The position numbers were made by a program, and so were the translations under genes. This document shows positions 63,953 through 64,000 of a stretch of DNA of 64,000 nucleotides, piece after piece; position 1 is the first letter of the stretch; each line of letters opens with the position of its first letter. Under the pieces are notes generated by a model, which searched no databases, was not told where the DNA came from, and saw nothing but the letters and a program-made list of their open reading frames with translations. Where the stretch lies: contig NZ_QOWE01000017.1 in NCBI RefSeq assembly GCF_003334855.1, positions 124,001 to 188,000 of the forward strand. Reading direction: 5' to 3'. This DNA comes from Larkinella punicea (GTDB lineage: Bacteria > Bacteroidota > Bacteroidia > Cytophagales > Spirosomataceae).

Positions 63953-64000
63953 TGAAATACCCCCAACCGCCCCGCTGGGCCACCCGACTGCTGGAAATTT
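63953..64000 (+). pseudogene. Start of a second FtsX-type permease gene, apparent frameshift near the start (cut by window edge)
   Basis: From 63961 one frame reads PQPPRWATRLLEI, which aligns with PQKPPQWASRLLAWF at the start of the 61258 permease. The only ATG (63953) is in a different frame: it reads MKYPNRPAGPPDC. One extra C in the CCCC run at 63961-63964 would join them. This is a real frameshift, a sequencing error in a homopolymer, or a non-ATG start. Only 48 nt are visible, so the state of the gene cannot be settled here. Confidence 0.55.

Overview
The window looks like chromosomal DNA from an environmental Bacteroidota, most likely Cytophagales of the Spirosoma/Larkinella type. The evidence is SusC/SusD pairs with an ECF sigma/FecR switch, FecR with a DUF4974-type tail, propeller-Y_Y_Y sensor proteins, FtsX permeases with a Bacteroidota-type prefix, and several TAnnTTTG-like -7 boxes. 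The genus is an inference. I saw no rRNA, tRNA, transposase, integrase or CRISPR array.

Layout. (1) 1-12593, minus strand: a secreted purple-acid-phosphatase-like enzyme, then ECF sigma, FecR anti-sigma, a SusC with an STN signalling domain, SusD, a second SusC without STN, and a second SusD cut by the window edge. This is a nutrient-uptake locus with its own trans-envelope switch. (2) 12753-21987, plus strand: three secreted paralogues that join a beta-propeller to an alpha/alpha-toroid-like domain, with a YdjC/ChbG-type deacetylase and an Asp-box sialidase-like protein between the first and second. Each paralogue is followed within 5-6 nt by a ~100-nt inverted repeat. (3) 22106-22873, minus: DUF2490 outer-membrane protein. 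(4) 23450-36082, plus: a tightly coupled five-gene operon encoding a membrane STAND NTPase with WD40 repeats, a TonB-dependent receptor with a TPR-like N-terminus, a GNAT acyltransferase, a nucleotide-transporter-like membrane protein with HEAT repeats, and a large propeller sensor 'histidine kinase' whose phosphoacceptor His is replaced by Asp. This is the best candidate for an undescribed system.

(5) 36109-37941, minus: ArsR, SRPBCC, DoxX and DUF4256 operon with a visible ArsR operator. (6) 38079-42427: MORN protein, GH43, a GH5-like glycosidase, a Spy-like lipoprotein and a 54-residue membrane protein. (7) 42654-53041, minus: a nine-gene sugar operon with an L-fucose isomerase-family enzyme, split transketolase, secreted nucleoside-hydrolase-like protein, RbsABC-type ABC importer with DUF2291, and an FGGY kinase. 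Its logic (isomerise, phosphorylate, transketolase cleavage) fits a branched or unusual pentose such as apiose. (8) 53350-55373, minus: groES-groEL.

(9) 55685-64000: a lineage-type hypothetical protein, a DUF2911/TPR protein, a tandem GNAT protein, a duplicated pair of small secreted proteins with near-identical promoters, and PadR followed by FtsX-type permeases. The last permease is cut by the window end and appears frameshifted at its start.

Two classes of long inverted repeats (five ~100-nt elements with a conserved GCGGAGTTGAGCGGAG-type arm, and one 29-bp perfect palindrome inside the sugar operon) are the main non-coding structure.
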